Notes: a model not told the origin generated them from the sequence alone. Positions 25,833 to 36,112 are shown, numbered from the stretch's first letter. The stretch is 64,000 nt of DNA from Fidelibacterota bacterium (GCA_016845065.1 JAERTG010000121.1:79264-143263); one strand, 5' to 3'. Numbers and translations are program-made.

Positions 25833-27662
25833 TTAGACTGTATCACCCTTGGCATACTGCAAGCGATACAATTTTTCGTACAATCCACCTGCTTTACTCA
25901 AACTGGCATGATTCCCCTGCTCTACGATTTCTCCTTGATCCATGACTAATATCTTATCAGCACTTAAGATAGTTGAGAGACGGTGTGCAATGACAATTAC
26001 AGTTCGACCCTTCATCAAGGTCTCGATGGCGGACTGAACTGCTTTTTCTGACTCAGTATCAAGAGCAGATGTTGCCTCATCAAGGATAAGAATTGAAGGA
26101 TCCTTTAATAAGGCTCTGGCAATGGCTATGCGTTGTTTTTGACCTCCAGAGAGTCGGGCTCCATGCTCACCGAGCACGGTTTCATAACCCGCTTCCAGAT
26201 TTTGAATAAAATCATGAGCATTTGCCTTTTGAGCGGCTGCTTCAACGTCCTGGTAATTACACTCCATACCATAGGCTATATTGTTGTACACTGTGTCATT
26301 AAAAAGAATGGTTTCTTGAGAGACAATTCCAATTTGTCGGCGAATACTGGATCGTGTAAGCCTGCGGATGTCATTACCATCAATACTTATACTACCAGCA
26401 TTGATATCATGAAAACGTGGAATCAGATCAGCCACAGTCGATTTACCAGCACCTGAAGGTCCTACTAGCGCTACCACTTCACCTTTACTAATGGTTGTAT
26501 TCAGGTTCTTGATAGCCTGCATCTCTGAATTGTCGTAAACGAAATCAACAGAATCAAATCGAATTTCATTCTGAAAAGGTGGAAGATCCTGACTCCCACT
26601 TTCATCACGAATGGCTGGTTCAATATCCAGGACTTTAAAGACACGTCCACCGGCTGCCACACCAGTCTGAATACTAATGTTAACCTTAGCCAAATTCCTT
26701 ATAGGCTGATAGATAGCAAAAAGAATTACGATAAACCTTAAAAAGTCAGAACTGGTGATAGTCCCATATTCCAATACCTGCACACCACCCAGCCATAGTA
26801 GGACTACAGCCATGCTGACACCTAACATCTCAGTCACAGGCAGGGATAGACTCTGAAGACTGATCTGTCTGAACATGAGTCGAAATAATTTCTGGGCTTC
26901 ACTGCCAAAACGTTTGCTCTCATTGGACTCGTTGACAAATGCCTTGATAATCCTTATCCCAGAGATCAACTCTGTGAATCGGGAGGTAATTTCTCCCAGT
27001 TGAGTTTGAACACGAACAACTTTGCGACGAATGCTCTTACTGATTACCGTAATAAACAAGGTAGTAATGGGAATAATGAGGATAGAAATCAGGGTGAGTT
27101 GCCAGTTTATGATGAAGAGGATAGTCAGGTAGGTAACAATGTAAAGTGGCTCAATCACAAGTGGATGAAAAGTAGTCGCCAAAGCCTGGTTCACCTTTAA
27201 CACGTCATTCATGGCAAGAGAAATGAGGTCTCCACTACGCCGTGTTTGAAAAAAACTAAGTGGTTGGGATAGGAAATGTTGATACAACCGCAATCGCAGG
27301 TCTTGCACAATTTTCGCCTGTACATAACCAGTGAACAACTTATTGCCATAATAGGCAATCGATTTAATGAGATAACTAAAGAGGATAACCAGCGCCAGAG
27401 TGGCTAAAGCATCAACTGGGGTACCAGAAAAGAAGTACTCACTGGTTAGTTGCTTTAATTTTTCATTGAGATCAATATTCCCAGTCACAGATTCCGCAGG
27501 CGTCGCGATTTGCTCATCAGGACTGGCAAAAATAGTTGTGATGAATGATGCTGACAGCCACAAAGTTAGAGAATGGAAGACCACATTTATTATTGAAAAA
27601 CCCATACCAACACTTATTTGCGCCCAGTACGGTTTGATCAATTTAAGTATTCGTAAATACAT
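25833..27662 (-). CDS. MsbA-type ABC exporter (fused permease and ATPase)
   Basis: 609 residues. Six transmembrane helices in the first ~330 residues are followed by an ATPase with Walker A GPSGAGKST, signature LSGGQKQR and Walker B ILILDEATSALD. This half-transporter layout fits MsbA and lipid/drug exporters. It is the first gene after the tsaC and lpxL-like genes in a lipid A-rich cluster, so lipid A flipping is the best guess. A plain multidrug exporter cannot be excluded. It probably acts as a homodimer. Confidence 0.88.
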   Translation of the reverse strand: MYLRILKLIKPYWAQISVGMGFSIINVVFHSLTLWLSASFITTIFASPDEQIATPAESVTGNIDLNEKLKQLTSEYFFSGTPVDALATLALVILFSYLIKSIAYYGNKLFTGYVQAKIVQDLRLRLYQHFLSQPLSFFQTRRSGDLISLAMNDVLKVNQALATTFHPLVIEPLYIVTYLTILFIINWQLTLISILIIPITTLFITVISKSIRRKVVRVQTQLGEITSRFTELISGIRIIKAFVNESNESKRFGSEAQKLFRLMFRQISLQSLSLPVTEMLGVSMAVVLLWLGGVQVLEYGTITSSDFLRFIVILFAIYQPIRNLAKVNISIQTGVAAGGRVFKVLDIEPAIRDESGSQDLPPFQNEIRFDSVDFVYDNSEMQAIKNLNTTISKGEVVALVGPSGAGKSTVADLIPRFHDINAGSISIDGNDIRRLTRSSIRRQIGIVSQETILFNDTVYNNIAYGMECNYQDVEAAAQKANAHDFIQNLEAGYETVLGEHGARLSGGQKQRIAIARALLKDPSILILDEATSALDTESEKAVQSAIETLMKGRTVIVIAHRLSTILSADKILVMDQGEIVEQGNHASLSKAGGLYEKLYRLQYAKGDTV

Positions 27663-27669
27663 AGGGCTG

Positions 27670-28302
27670 CTAGTTTAGGAAATCCTTTAGGGCTTGGCGA
27701 GAGATTTCACCCTCTCTAAAGATTTTGAATGGCGAGGTCGAAACATCAATTACCGTACTTCCCTTTGATGGTTTAATGGGTCCAATATCAATCATGAGAT
27801 CAATCTGATTCTCATAATATGATTCTACATCAGACCTAGAGGATGCAGGTTGCATTCCTGCTGGATTTACACTCGTGGTCGTGATAGGTTTCCCAAGTAA
27901 CCCGGGTAATTGTCGGGAAATTGTATCTCCGGGGACCCGAAAACCAACAGTTCCCGCTTGAGAGATTAGCTGGGGAGCGAAACCATAATTACTTCTGCAG
28001 ATAACGGTAAGAGGTCCAGGCAGAAAGATATTTATCAGTTCGACAGCCTTTTGGTTCAGCGCTGTGGCCATCTCAATCAGCTGGTGCTTAGATGAGAGGA
28101 GCACAGAAACTGGTGAATTCTCGCGGGATTTGAGGGAGTAAAGCTTGTCCACCGCTTCAGTTGAAGTGGTATCAGCTCCCAATCCATAGAGGGTGTCAGT
28201 AGGATAGACTATGACCTGACCTGTCTGGAGGGCGGTTCTAATTTCTGAACTTGCCTTTGCTGAAAAAGAGTTGTCTTCGTTGCTGGGATTGATGATTTTC
28301 AT
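27670..28302 (-). CDS. tsaC: L-threonylcarbamoyladenylate synthase (TsaC/YrdC/Sua5 core)
   Basis: 210 residues: the YrdC domain only, without the Sua5 extension. VIYPTDTLYGLGADTTS and LYSLKSRENSPVSVLL mark the substrate pocket, and RVPGDTISRQL and TSVNPAG are later conserved strands. The enzyme makes threonylcarbamoyl-AMP for the t6A modification at tRNA position 37. Its ATG overlaps the lpxL-like stop by four bases. Confidence 0.92.
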   Translation of the reverse strand: MKIINPSNEDNSFSAKASSEIRTALQTGQVIVYPTDTLYGLGADTTSTEAVDKLYSLKSRENSPVSVLLSSKHQLIEMATALNQKAVELINIFLPGPLTVICRSNYGFAPQLISQAGTVGFRVPGDTISRQLPGLLGKPITTTSVNPAGMQPASSRSDVESYYENQIDLMIDIGPIKPSKGSTVIDVSTSPFKIFREGEISRQALKDFLN

Positions 28303-29243
28303 GAAGACGACTTCGCTTTTCTTTCCTGACGATCAAGATCCCTCCAACGTCGATGAAACCAGAAATACTGCTCAGGATACTTGCGAATTTGTTCTTCCAA
28401 TTTCGAAGTAAGTGTCTGAGTAAGTGCCTGTACCCACTCATCGGTCATGTTATCAGGAAGATCATAATCAATCTCCTCGATTCTTATCTTGTAGCGACCC
28501 CGGTGTTGTGTACACGCCAGAACGACTAATTTGGGTTTTACACGATAGGTCAATACTGCAGCCCCACGCGGTGTAGATGAGGAAATTCCAAAGAAATCAA
28601 CTTGAACTCCCTTCTTTCCCTTATACTGATCGCCTACCACTGCCAGCCCGAAGGTTCGCCTTAATGCTTCTTCAAAGGCTGACATGCCTGACCATGAATT
28701 GACCAACTCCAGCTGATGATATTCACGAATTTTAGTAAGAAACCAATCCACAAGAGGATTCTTCTGAATGCGATAAATGGAAGCTGCTCCATCACCAAGA
28801 CCACCAACATAACGACCAGCCATTTCCCAGGAACCAAAATGTCCTGTAAAATATAGGATGGGTTCCTGTCGTTCTATGGATCCCAGGACATAATCATCAA
28901 GCCCTGGCGCATCAACAATGGATCGCGCTTTTCGTTGGGTAATCATCCATAGCTTCAGAGTCGAAATAAATCCTTCTCCCCAATGGAGATAACATCCCTT
29001 GATAAGTAATTCAACTTCTGCTTCACCCATATCGGGGAAAGCTCTGCGGATATTCCGAGCAACTGTGGATTTTCGTTTAGTGAGCAATTTATAGGCAATC
29101 CAGCCGAAGCCTCGTCCAAGACGCCACGTGAAAGCCCACGGTAGGATAAATAGGACTAGATTGAAAACCATCATGAACAGGAATTCAATCGTATACCTGA
29201 AGTATACCAGAGAAAACACCGATTTATTTTTGGGAGCTGGCAT
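28299..29243 (-). CDS. Lysophospholipid/lipid A acyltransferase (LpxL/HtrB family)
   Basis: 314 residues. An N-terminal membrane helix is followed by GHFGSWE, the H-x4-E catalytic motif, near residue 134, and a later DQYKGKKGVQVDFFG segment. These belong to the LpxL/LpxM family, which adds secondary acyl chains to Kdo-lipid A. The exact position acylated is unknown. It follows rseP by 15 bases and overlaps tsaC. Confidence 0.88.
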   Translation of the reverse strand: MPAPKNKSVFSLVYFRYTIEFLFMMVFNLVLFILPWAFTWRLGRGFGWIAYKLLTKRKSTVARNIRRAFPDMGEAEVELLIKGCYLHWGEGFISTLKLWMITQRKARSIVDAPGLDDYVLGSIERQEPILYFTGHFGSWEMAGRYVGGLGDGAASIYRIQKNPLVDWFLTKIREYHQLELVNSWSGMSAFEEALRRTFGLAVVGDQYKGKKGVQVDFFGISSSTPRGAAVLTYRVKPKLVVLACTQHRGRYKIRIEEIDYDLPDNMTDEWVQALTQTLTSKLEEQIRKYPEQYFWFHRRWRDLDRQERKAKSSS

Positions 29244-29258
29244 AATCAGCTAAAATCT

Positions 29259-30458
29259 CTAAAGCCGAGAAATGTCCTGAATCGTAATAAACAACACCAT
29301 ACCCAATAAGAACAGCATCCCAACCTGCTGAATAATCAGTTTTACATTCAGGGGTAGGGGTCGACGAATAATACCTTCAATACTGATGATGATGAAGTGT
29401 CCACCATCCAGACCAGGTATAGGTAAAATATTTATAAAGGCAAGGTTCACGCTAATAATGGCCATAAAGTAAAACACATCCAGCCAGCCACGACGTGCCA
29501 TATCCCCTGCCATCTTGGCGATCATGATTGGTCCGCCAACCTGATCCATAGAGGTAGCACCGGTCACCATAGACCAGAAACCACGGGCCATGAGGGTTCC
29601 AAACATGTAGGTACTGCGGGCTCCATAGGCAACAGATTCGACAAAACCCAGGTCTATATGCTCTGTCACCCTACCGATTCCAATCATTCCTATATCTATG
29701 GTTCCTTCTGCCGTAGGTACAGTCTCTTTAACTACTGTAATTGAATCACTATATCGGATTCCATTTCTTAGCCATTCCACTGAAATCGTTTTTCCAGGTT
29801 GCTCATGTACAATCCCGGTTAGCTCCTCCCATTCAGTTACTGACTGACCGTTAATCATGACGATCTGATCGTTCTCCATGATACCCGCTTCTTCAGCAGG
29901 AAAAACTTCTCTTTCTTCAGTACTAACCAGCGAACCGACAAATGTGCCTTCTACAGGTTCATCCATTCCGGTTGAGTAGATGAGGGCCGTAAATATGAAG
30001 AAGGCAAGGAGGGCATTCATGATAACACCACCAGATATGGTCAACAGCTGTTGCCATCTCTTCTTGCTGGTAAATTCCCATGGTTTTCCCGTGATTTCCC
30101 CATCCATGGATTCATCAATCATCCCGGACATTTTGACATATCCACCAAAGGGAGTCCAGCTCAATGCATACTCTGTATCGCCAGCAACGGGGCGCTTCCT
30201 GGGAATTCGGAATTCAATTGTGGTTGCGTTGGCAATGCGTTGGATGAACCATGGTATAAAAAGTTTTATCCAGAGCCCATCTACTTTGTTCTGGATACTC
30301 AGAAACCTAGGTGGCATTCCAATAGAGAAACGTTCTACACGGATACCTACCATTCGAGCCACAAGGAAGTGACCCAGTTCATGTATTAAAATGAGAATGC
30401 CCAGCGTGAAAATCGCTGCGGCAATAGTTATTAATGTATCGATTGAAAAGAAACCCAT
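29259..30458 (-). CDS. rseP: Site-2 intramembrane zinc protease RseP
   Basis: 399 residues. The zinc motif HELGH is in LILIHELGHFLVAR (about residues 25-29). GGYVKMSGM follows and a PDZ domain lies around residues 165-235 (GIMENDQIVMINGQ). The third zinc ligand is in NILPIPGLDGGHF near residue 345. Regulated intramembrane proteolysis of envelope-stress anti-sigma factors is the known role. It lies in the conserved dxr-rseP pair, 9 bases downstream of dxr. Confidence 0.93.
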   Translation of the reverse strand: MGFFSIDTLITIAAAIFTLGILILIHELGHFLVARMVGIRVERFSIGMPPRFLSIQNKVDGLWIKLFIPWFIQRIANATTIEFRIPRKRPVAGDTEYALSWTPFGGYVKMSGMIDESMDGEITGKPWEFTSKKRWQQLLTISGGVIMNALLAFFIFTALIYSTGMDEPVEGTFVGSLVSTEEREVFPAEEAGIMENDQIVMINGQSVTEWEELTGIVHEQPGKTISVEWLRNGIRYSDSITVVKETVPTAEGTIDIGMIGIGRVTEHIDLGFVESVAYGARSTYMFGTLMARGFWSMVTGATSMDQVGGPIMIAKMAGDMARRGWLDVFYFMAIISVNLAFINILPIPGLDGGHFIIISIEGIIRRPLPLNVKLIIQQVGMLFLLGMVLFITIQDISRL

Positions 30459-30467
30459 TTAGCTTCT

Positions 30468-31613
30468 TCAACTCCTTTTTATAAATGCCTGCGTCCATTG
30501 TTCCAAAGCTAAGATATCATTCAGCTCTGGGTGTTCAACGAATTCGTGGGCATCAATTGCTTTTGTTATTAGTTCGGGTATTGCGTTAAATGAAATTTCT
30601 TCATTCAGAAATCTGTAGACTGCTTCCTCATTTGCCACATTCAATACAACAGGTACACTTCCCCCCTCTTCCAATGCATCAAAAGCCAATTGAATGCATT
30701 TGAATTTCTTCAAATCGGGAGCTTCAAAGGTCAGAGAACCGATTTTCGCTAGATCGAGCTGCTCCCAATCCTGTTTGAGGTGACGAGGATAACTCAGCGC
30801 ATACTGAATTGGTATTTTCATGTCAGGTAGGCCTAACTGCGCCTTGACAGACCCATCAAGAAATTCTACCATGGAATGGATAATACTCTGAGGATGGATA
30901 ACGATATCAATTTTTTCCGCAGGGAGATGAAATAGCCAGCGAGCTTCAATGACTTCCAGACCCTTGTTCATCATGGTGGCAGAATCAATGGTAATTTTAC
31001 GACCCATTGCCCAGTTTGGATGATTCAGAGCTTGATCTACAGTAATATTAATAAATGATTCAATTGGTAAAGTACGAAACGGGCCACCTGAGCCAGTTAC
31101 CACCAAGCGTTTGATATCTTCTGGTGATTCTCCCAGCAGACACTGCCAGATCGCCGAATGCTCACTATCAACAGGATACAGATCCACTTCATACTTTTTA
31201 AGCAGTCCATTGATGTAGTCACCAGCCATCACAAGAGATTCCTTGTTTGAAAGTGCTATATCCACGCCTGCCTGGATACTCTTGATTGTCGGTTCCATTC
31301 CAGCGCTCCCTACAAGAGCATTTAGCATGGTGTCGACATCATCCCGACCTGCCAGTTCAAGCAAACCGTTTCTTCCAGAAAGAACTTCCACTTCAGGCAG
31401 AGCCTGCTTGACTTTCTCGTATTGATTTGCATCGCCAATTGATACAGCCTTCGGAGAGAACTCCAATGCTTGCTCAATGAGTAGATCGGCTTGGGAATGG
31501 GCTGTTAGATACTTGATGCGGTAAAGGTCTGGGTAGCTACGGACTACATTAAGCGCATTTACACCGATACTACCCGTTGCACCCAGTACCGAAATATTTT
31601 TTGTCACACTCAT
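30468..31613 (-). CDS. dxr: 1-Deoxy-D-xylulose 5-phosphate reductoisomerase
   Basis: 381 residues. The NADPH site is GATGSIGVNALNVV at about residues 10-23, LSNKESLVMAG and PVDSEHSAIWQCL carry the metal and substrate residues, and TGSGGPFR is the flexible loop. It makes 2-C-methylerythritol 4-phosphate, the committed step of the MEP isoprenoid route, which feeds undecaprenyl synthesis by UppS in the same cluster. Start codon and length are normal. Confidence 0.95.
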   Translation of the reverse strand: MSVTKNISVLGATGSIGVNALNVVRSYPDLYRIKYLTAHSQADLLIEQALEFSPKAVSIGDANQYEKVKQALPEVEVLSGRNGLLELAGRDDVDTMLNALVGSAGMEPTIKSIQAGVDIALSNKESLVMAGDYINGLLKKYEVDLYPVDSEHSAIWQCLLGESPEDIKRLVVTGSGGPFRTLPIESFINITVDQALNHPNWAMGRKITIDSATMMNKGLEVIEARWLFHLPAEKIDIVIHPQSIIHSMVEFLDGSVKAQLGLPDMKIPIQYALSYPRHLKQDWEQLDLAKIGSLTFEAPDLKKFKCIQLAFDALEEGGSVPVVLNVANEEAVYRFLNEEISFNAIPELITKAIDAHEFVEHPELNDILALEQWTQAFIKRS

Positions 31614-32303
31614 TTATTTACGCTTCCCAATCAACCATTCACTTCCTAGAACAAGACCTGGTCCAGTAGAGTTATAAGGCATCATAATTGATACTCTCAA
31701 AGTCTCCGTGAACAGCCAACTAATATATGGAATAGCGATATAAATGGTTTCATCATAATCAGGAATTCCATTGCCGTCCTCAACCACCAGGTGGTGTAGA
31801 TCAATCATGGCAATAAGTCCTAAGTTGAACCTTTTGATATTGTAGGCATACAGTCCATGAATAGATATATCTCTTTGTGTATAGCCCTCATCATAAATAG
31901 AGTTCCATGATATTCCAATCGCCTGTCTGCGCTGAATATCCTCCCCTTTAAATTCAACTTGCAGTCCTGTACCTACTGAGAAATTTGGATCTGATCCTGG
32001 CCAGCGTGCAAATTGCACCCAAAGATTGTAACCTGGGTTTGGATACATACTCAAGCGAGCTGCAGGCATGCGTTGATATGTCCCAGAATTTGAGAATATC
32101 TGGGATCCAGAGAGTTGCACTCCAATAAAGTGATCTGATTCTGTAAGATTTGGTAGATTTGTAACCAGTGTGGCGCGCCTTAGATCCTGTTTAAACAAGT
32201 TTGCATAATCCCAGGTAGGGAAGCCACTCCCAGCATGTAAGCTAGAGCTGAAAACAAGGATGGAGATTAGGAATATGAGATGCTTGGTGGATGACAATAA
32301 CAT
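31614..32303 (-). CDS. Secreted or outer-membrane protein, unrecognised
   Basis: 229 residues with a signal peptide (about 1-24, ending SSLHAG). The mature part has alternating aromatic and hydrophobic residues (ARLSMYPNPGYNLWVQFARW, FNLGLIAMIDLHHLV, TLRVSIMMPYNSTGPGLVLG), consistent with a small beta-barrel or membrane-facing beta protein. No family is recognised. It abuts dxr (the stop is one base before the dxr start) and follows lpxA. Confidence 0.6.
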   Translation of the reverse strand: MLLSSTKHLIFLISILVFSSSLHAGSGFPTWDYANLFKQDLRRATLVTNLPNLTESDHFIGVQLSGSQIFSNSGTYQRMPAARLSMYPNPGYNLWVQFARWPGSDPNFSVGTGLQVEFKGEDIQRRQAIGISWNSIYDEGYTQRDISIHGLYAYNIKRFNLGLIAMIDLHHLVVEDGNGIPDYDETIYIAIPYISWLFTETLRVSIMMPYNSTGPGLVLGSEWLIGKRK

Positions 32304-32345
32304 GAGTCGTATATTACAAAGAATGAAGGATATCCTTCAGGCCAG

Positions 32346-33128
32346 TTAGCCTCGAATAATTCCTCTTGTACTCTCATCAATAAAATCGAGGATATCTTGA
32401 ACTTCAGGGGAAAGTTCGTTGTTTTCCTTGATTTCTTTAACTGCATGAGAAACATTCATATGACTACGGTAGATCTTTGTATAAGCATGTTTAATCTGAT
32501 TGATAACTTCACTGGGGAAGCCTCGTCGGTGTAAACCAACAGAATTGAGCCCATTGTATGTCAATGGTATGTTTGAAGCGCGGATATATGGAGGTACATC
32601 CTTGGTAATTCTAAAACCCCCAGCAATAAAGGCATGTTTCCCAATTTTCACAAACTGATGGATAGGAACAGCGCCACCAATGATTACAAAGTCACCGACT
32701 TCAACATGACCACCCATGTTACATGAATTTGCAATAATAACGTTATCACCAATATCGCAATCATGACCAATATGACAGTAGGCCATAATGAGGACATTGT
32801 TGCCAATGCTGGTTTTCCATCTGTCAGTGGTTCCCCGGTGAATTGTGCAATACTCACGGACTGTTACATTATCCCCCAGTATCGTCTCGGTTTCCTCGTC
32901 TGCATATTTGAGGTCCTGTGGTATCTCACCTACAACTGCTCCATTAAACAAACGACAATTCTTACCAAGTGTAGTACGAGCGCCAACCAGGGCATGGGCT
33001 TTTATAATACAACCATCACCGATGATGACGTTTTCTTCAATAATCGCATAAGGCCCAACTGTAACATTTTTCCCAATTTTTACATTATCAGGACTAATCA
33101 GTGCAGTTGGATGAATGCGAGAATCCAT
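32346..33128 (-). CDS. lpxA: Acyl-ACP:UDP-GlcNAc O-acyltransferase LpxA
   Basis: 260 residues. The left-handed beta-helix is built of hexapeptide repeats (IGKNVTVGPYAIIE, IGNNVLIMAYCHIGHDCDIG). The catalytic histidine lies in YCHIGHDCDIG near residues 125-131, and the C-terminal helical domain (INQIKHAYTKIYRS) is typical. It starts lipid A synthesis by acylating UDP-GlcNAc with a 3-hydroxyacyl group. It is three bases from the lpxC-fabZ stop. Confidence 0.95.
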   Translation of the reverse strand: MDSRIHPTALISPDNVKIGKNVTVGPYAIIEENVIIGDGCIIKAHALVGARTTLGKNCRLFNGAVVGEIPQDLKYADEETETILGDNVTVREYCTIHRGTTDRWKTSIGNNVLIMAYCHIGHDCDIGDNVIIANSCNMGGHVEVGDFVIIGGAVPIHQFVKIGKHAFIAGGFRITKDVPPYIRASNIPLTYNGLNSVGLHRRGFPSEVINQIKHAYTKIYRSHMNVSHAVKEIKENNELSPEVQDILDFIDESTRGIIRG

Positions 33129-33131
33129 TTG

Positions 33132-34538
33132 TTATCTGTCCACAATGGAGGCCATAAGATCTGCCTCAACTACCAGCTTACCATCAACAAATCCCATGCC
33201 TCTCAGCTTGGCTGAGCGAAGACGGAATTTTACCAGCTCAACTTCAAAGATGATCTGATCGCCAGGTTCGATAAGTTTACGGAATTTTACATTATTGATG
33301 GCAGAGAACATCACCAGTTTAGTTTCGGGTTCTTCACCAGCATTCAATAATAATGCACCACCAGCCTGAGCCATGGCCTCAAGTGTGAGAACTCCTGGCA
33401 TCACCGGTTTTCCTGGGAAATGTCCCTGAAAAAACTGCTCGTTCATGGTCACATTCTTGATAGCGGTGATCTTTTCACCTGGTGTAAAGTCAATGATTCT
33501 ATCGATTAGCAAGAAGGGGTATCTGTGTGGTAGTATGCGCATGATAGCTTCAGTGTCGAAAACAATCTGGCGCTCTCTCGGTCGTCGCTGAAAACGTTTG
33601 GCGAGAATCTGCTTCTCATACTCTTTTTTGAGGAGACGTACTAGCTCAACATTACTGGCATGACCGCTTCGAGCTGCAGTGATATGACCCTGGATGGGCA
33701 TTCCAAGGAGGGCGAGATCACCGATCAAGTCCAGAATCTTATGACGAACTGGTTCAGTCTTAGATCGCAGTTCCTTGCCATTCAGGATCCCATTTTCACT
33801 TTGGACTAATTTTTTATCAATATTGAACAGTTTTTGCAGTCGATCCAGTTCAGACTCTTCAATTTTTCTATCTATCATCACCAGGGCGGTATCCGCAGAA
33901 CCACCTTTAATGAGACCCTGAGCCTTTAATTCCTCAACTTCATGGAGAAAGCAAAAGGTACGGGCAGGAGCGATCTGCTCTACGAAATCCTGTTCCAATG
34001 AATAGAATGACATGTACTGAGTTCCCAAAGACTGTAATTTATAGTCGATGAGAAATGTGACACGAAATTGATTTGAAGGAAGGGCATGAATATCTACCCC
34101 CTTGTCTGGATCTGAATAGGTAATGGTCTTATCAAGTACCAGATATTCTCTAGCTGCATCCTGTTCTTCAAAACCGGCATCAAGTAGAATGTCTACGAAG
34201 GGAATTGCAGATCCATCCATTACTGGTGGTTCTTTATTGTCCAACTCTATCAGAATGTTGTCAATTTCGAGACCACTTATCGCGGCCAATACATGTTCAG
34301 TTGTATGGATACGCGATCCATTGTGCTCCAAAGTAGTTCCCCTGGAAATGTCAACGACGTGATCAATATCTGCTGGAATGGGTTTCGCATTGGGAACATC
34401 TGTTCTTAAAAACCGAATTCCTGTGTTCTGGGCGGCAGGCTTGAAAGTCATGCGAGTTTGAACACCCGTATGCAACCCGATACCGGCAATTGATACGGCC
34501 TTTTTAATACTTCTCTGATTTTCTCGTCTATCCTGCAT
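33132..34538 (-). CDS. lpxC-fabZ: Bifunctional LpxC deacetylase / FabZ dehydratase fusion
   Basis: 468 residues. Residues 1 to ~305 are LpxC: the zinc histidines are in HTTEHVLAA near 78-82 and in HKILDLIGDL, and GHITAARSGH carries the general acid. Residues ~320-468 are FabZ, with the catalytic histidine in HRYPFLL and glutamate in GVLTLEAMAQAGG. LpxC commits lipid A synthesis, and FabZ dehydrates 3-hydroxyacyl-ACP and so competes for the same acyl pool. The fusion is known from Bacteroidota-like lineages and is one basis for the FCB placement. Confidence 0.95.
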   Translation of the reverse strand: MQDRRENQRSIKKAVSIAGIGLHTGVQTRMTFKPAAQNTGIRFLRTDVPNAKPIPADIDHVVDISRGTTLEHNGSRIHTTEHVLAAISGLEIDNILIELDNKEPPVMDGSAIPFVDILLDAGFEEQDAAREYLVLDKTITYSDPDKGVDIHALPSNQFRVTFLIDYKLQSLGTQYMSFYSLEQDFVEQIAPARTFCFLHEVEELKAQGLIKGGSADTALVMIDRKIEESELDRLQKLFNIDKKLVQSENGILNGKELRSKTEPVRHKILDLIGDLALLGMPIQGHITAARSGHASNVELVRLLKKEYEKQILAKRFQRRPRERQIVFDTEAIMRILPHRYPFLLIDRIIDFTPGEKITAIKNVTMNEQFFQGHFPGKPVMPGVLTLEAMAQAGGALLLNAGEEPETKLVMFSAINNVKFRKLIEPGDQIIFEVELVKFRLRSAKLRGMGFVDGKLVVEADLMASIVDR

Positions 34539-34573
34539 CTATTTCAGTTCCTTCATTACCAGTCAGCGTTCAC

Positions 34574-35590
34574 TTAGTCTTTATTTACTTGTTTTTCAAG
34601 CATTTTAACAGTCTTATACAACTCTGGTAATTTCTTCAATATCGCTTCAATTCTTAGTTCATCTCTATGGGGACGTGCAGGAAAACCACTAACCATGGTC
34701 CCATCTGGGATGTCACGCGTTACGCCACCTCGTGTGGCGATAGACACATCATTACCCACTTTGAGATGACCAATCACGCCACTTTGGCCTCCCATTTGAA
34801 CCCGATCACCCAGATCTGTGCTGCCAGCAATGGCGACATGCGCAGTAAGAAAGCAGTTTTTTCCAATGCGAACATTATGGGCGATGTGGACCTGATTATC
34901 CAGCTTTGTACCATTGCCTATGCTGGTTGGTCCGATGGATCCACGATCAATGGCGCAATTCGCACCAATCTCTACTTCATCTCCCAGGATGACATTACCG
35001 GTTTGCGGAATTTTCTCAATTTTACCTGATTCGACTGCGAAGCCAAAACCATCGCTACCGATGACCGAACAACTATGGATAATACAATCACGTCCCAGAA
35101 CCGAGTCCTCATAGAGAACAACATTTGGGTAAAGCCGACTTCCTTCACCTATGACACAGCCATTCCCGATCACAGCATTTGCCTCGATTATCACATTCTC
35201 GCCCAGTTTGACAGCTTCATCAATAAATACTCCTGATCCGATTTCCACAGACTCAGGGATCTGGACAGATGGATGCACAATTGCAGAGGCATGAATACCA
35301 GGGCGCTGGATGCGTTCCTTGTAATTCAACAATTGCAGTGCTTTTTGCATAGCCTTCTGCGGGTTGGATGTCCTTAAAAGGTTTTTAAATTCAATATCCA
35401 TGTCTTCAGAAACAATCAACGCGGCTGCATGTGTAGTTTCTGCATATTTCAGATATTTTGGATTTGAGATGAAGGAGATTTCATCGGATGCGGCAACCTG
35501 GATCTCATTCAGTTTCGAGATCTCCACGCTCCCATCTCCCTCTAATCTGGCGTCGAGAGCCTGCGCCAGTTCACCGAGTTTTAAAGTCAA
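34574..35590 (-). CDS. lpxD: UDP-3-O-(3-hydroxyacyl)glucosamine N-acyltransferase LpxD
   Basis: 338 residues. An N-terminal uridine-binding domain with ISNPKYLKYAETTHAAALIV (about 38-57) is followed by hexapeptide repeats forming a beta-helix. HIAHNVRIG holds the catalytic histidine near residue 233. It adds the second acyl chain to the LpxC product. lpxC-fabZ follows 35 bases downstream. Confidence 0.95.
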   Translation of the reverse strand: MTLKLGELAQALDARLEGDGSVEISKLNEIQVAASDEISFISNPKYLKYAETTHAAALIVSEDMDIEFKNLLRTSNPQKAMQKALQLLNYKERIQRPGIHASAIVHPSVQIPESVEIGSGVFIDEAVKLGENVIIEANAVIGNGCVIGEGSRLYPNVVLYEDSVLGRDCIIHSCSVIGSDGFGFAVESGKIEKIPQTGNVILGDEVEIGANCAIDRGSIGPTSIGNGTKLDNQVHIAHNVRIGKNCFLTAHVAIAGSTDLGDRVQMGGQSGVIGHLKVGNDVSIATRGGVTRDIPDGTMVSGFPARPHRDELRIEAILKKLPELYKTVKMLEKQVNKD

Positions 35591-35605
35591 AGGAATGACG
35601 GGCTC

Positions 35606-36112
35606 CTATTTCTGGAGCTCCTTTAAAACCTTTTCAGTAAGATCATATTTTTCCTGGGCATAAAGGATATTCCCAGCGACTACATCAAAGATGAAATCGT
35701 AGGCGCCATCTTCACCAACTTTTTTTATAGCAGTATTGATTTTCTGCAAAACTGGATCAGCAAGAGCTTGTTGCTTTTGATAAAATTCACCCTGTGGTCC
35801 AAGTTTTTGCACCTGGAACTGTTGAATCTCTTCAGCAAGACGACGCATGTCATTTTCTTTAGCAGCACGATTATTTTCTGTCATTAAAAATTTCTGACGT
35901 TCATATTCCTGTTGCATGCTGTCCAGTGAAGCCGCCATATCGTAATACTGTTTTTCAAGTTTGCGACCTTCTACTTCGAGTTTGCTCTGTGCCTCGCGAT
36001 ACTCTTCGAACTGAGAAAGAATGTACTCAGAATTGATGTATCCAAATTTCTGTCCAAATGCAGCTATGGACAGCGTTAATAATAGGACTATGCGGATCAT
36101 GCTCTTGTTCAA
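35606..36112 (-). CDS. skp: Periplasmic chaperone Skp/OmpH
   Basis: 168 residues from a TTG behind AGGAG (8-base spacing); an ATG 12 bases inside has no ribosome site. A signal peptide is followed by FGYINSEYILSQ, then a long, highly charged coiled coil and a final beta segment (YDFIFDVVAGNILYAQ), which is the Skp layout. It carries unfolded outer-membrane proteins to BamA, whose gene ends 26 bases upstream. Confidence 0.9.
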   Translation of the reverse strand: MNKSMIRIVLLLTLSIAAFGQKFGYINSEYILSQFEEYREAQSKLEVEGRKLEKQYYDMAASLDSMQQEYERQKFLMTENNRAAKENDMRRLAEEIQQFQVQKLGPQGEFYQKQQALADPVLQKINTAIKKVGEDGAYDFIFDVVAGNILYAQEKYDLTEKVLKELQK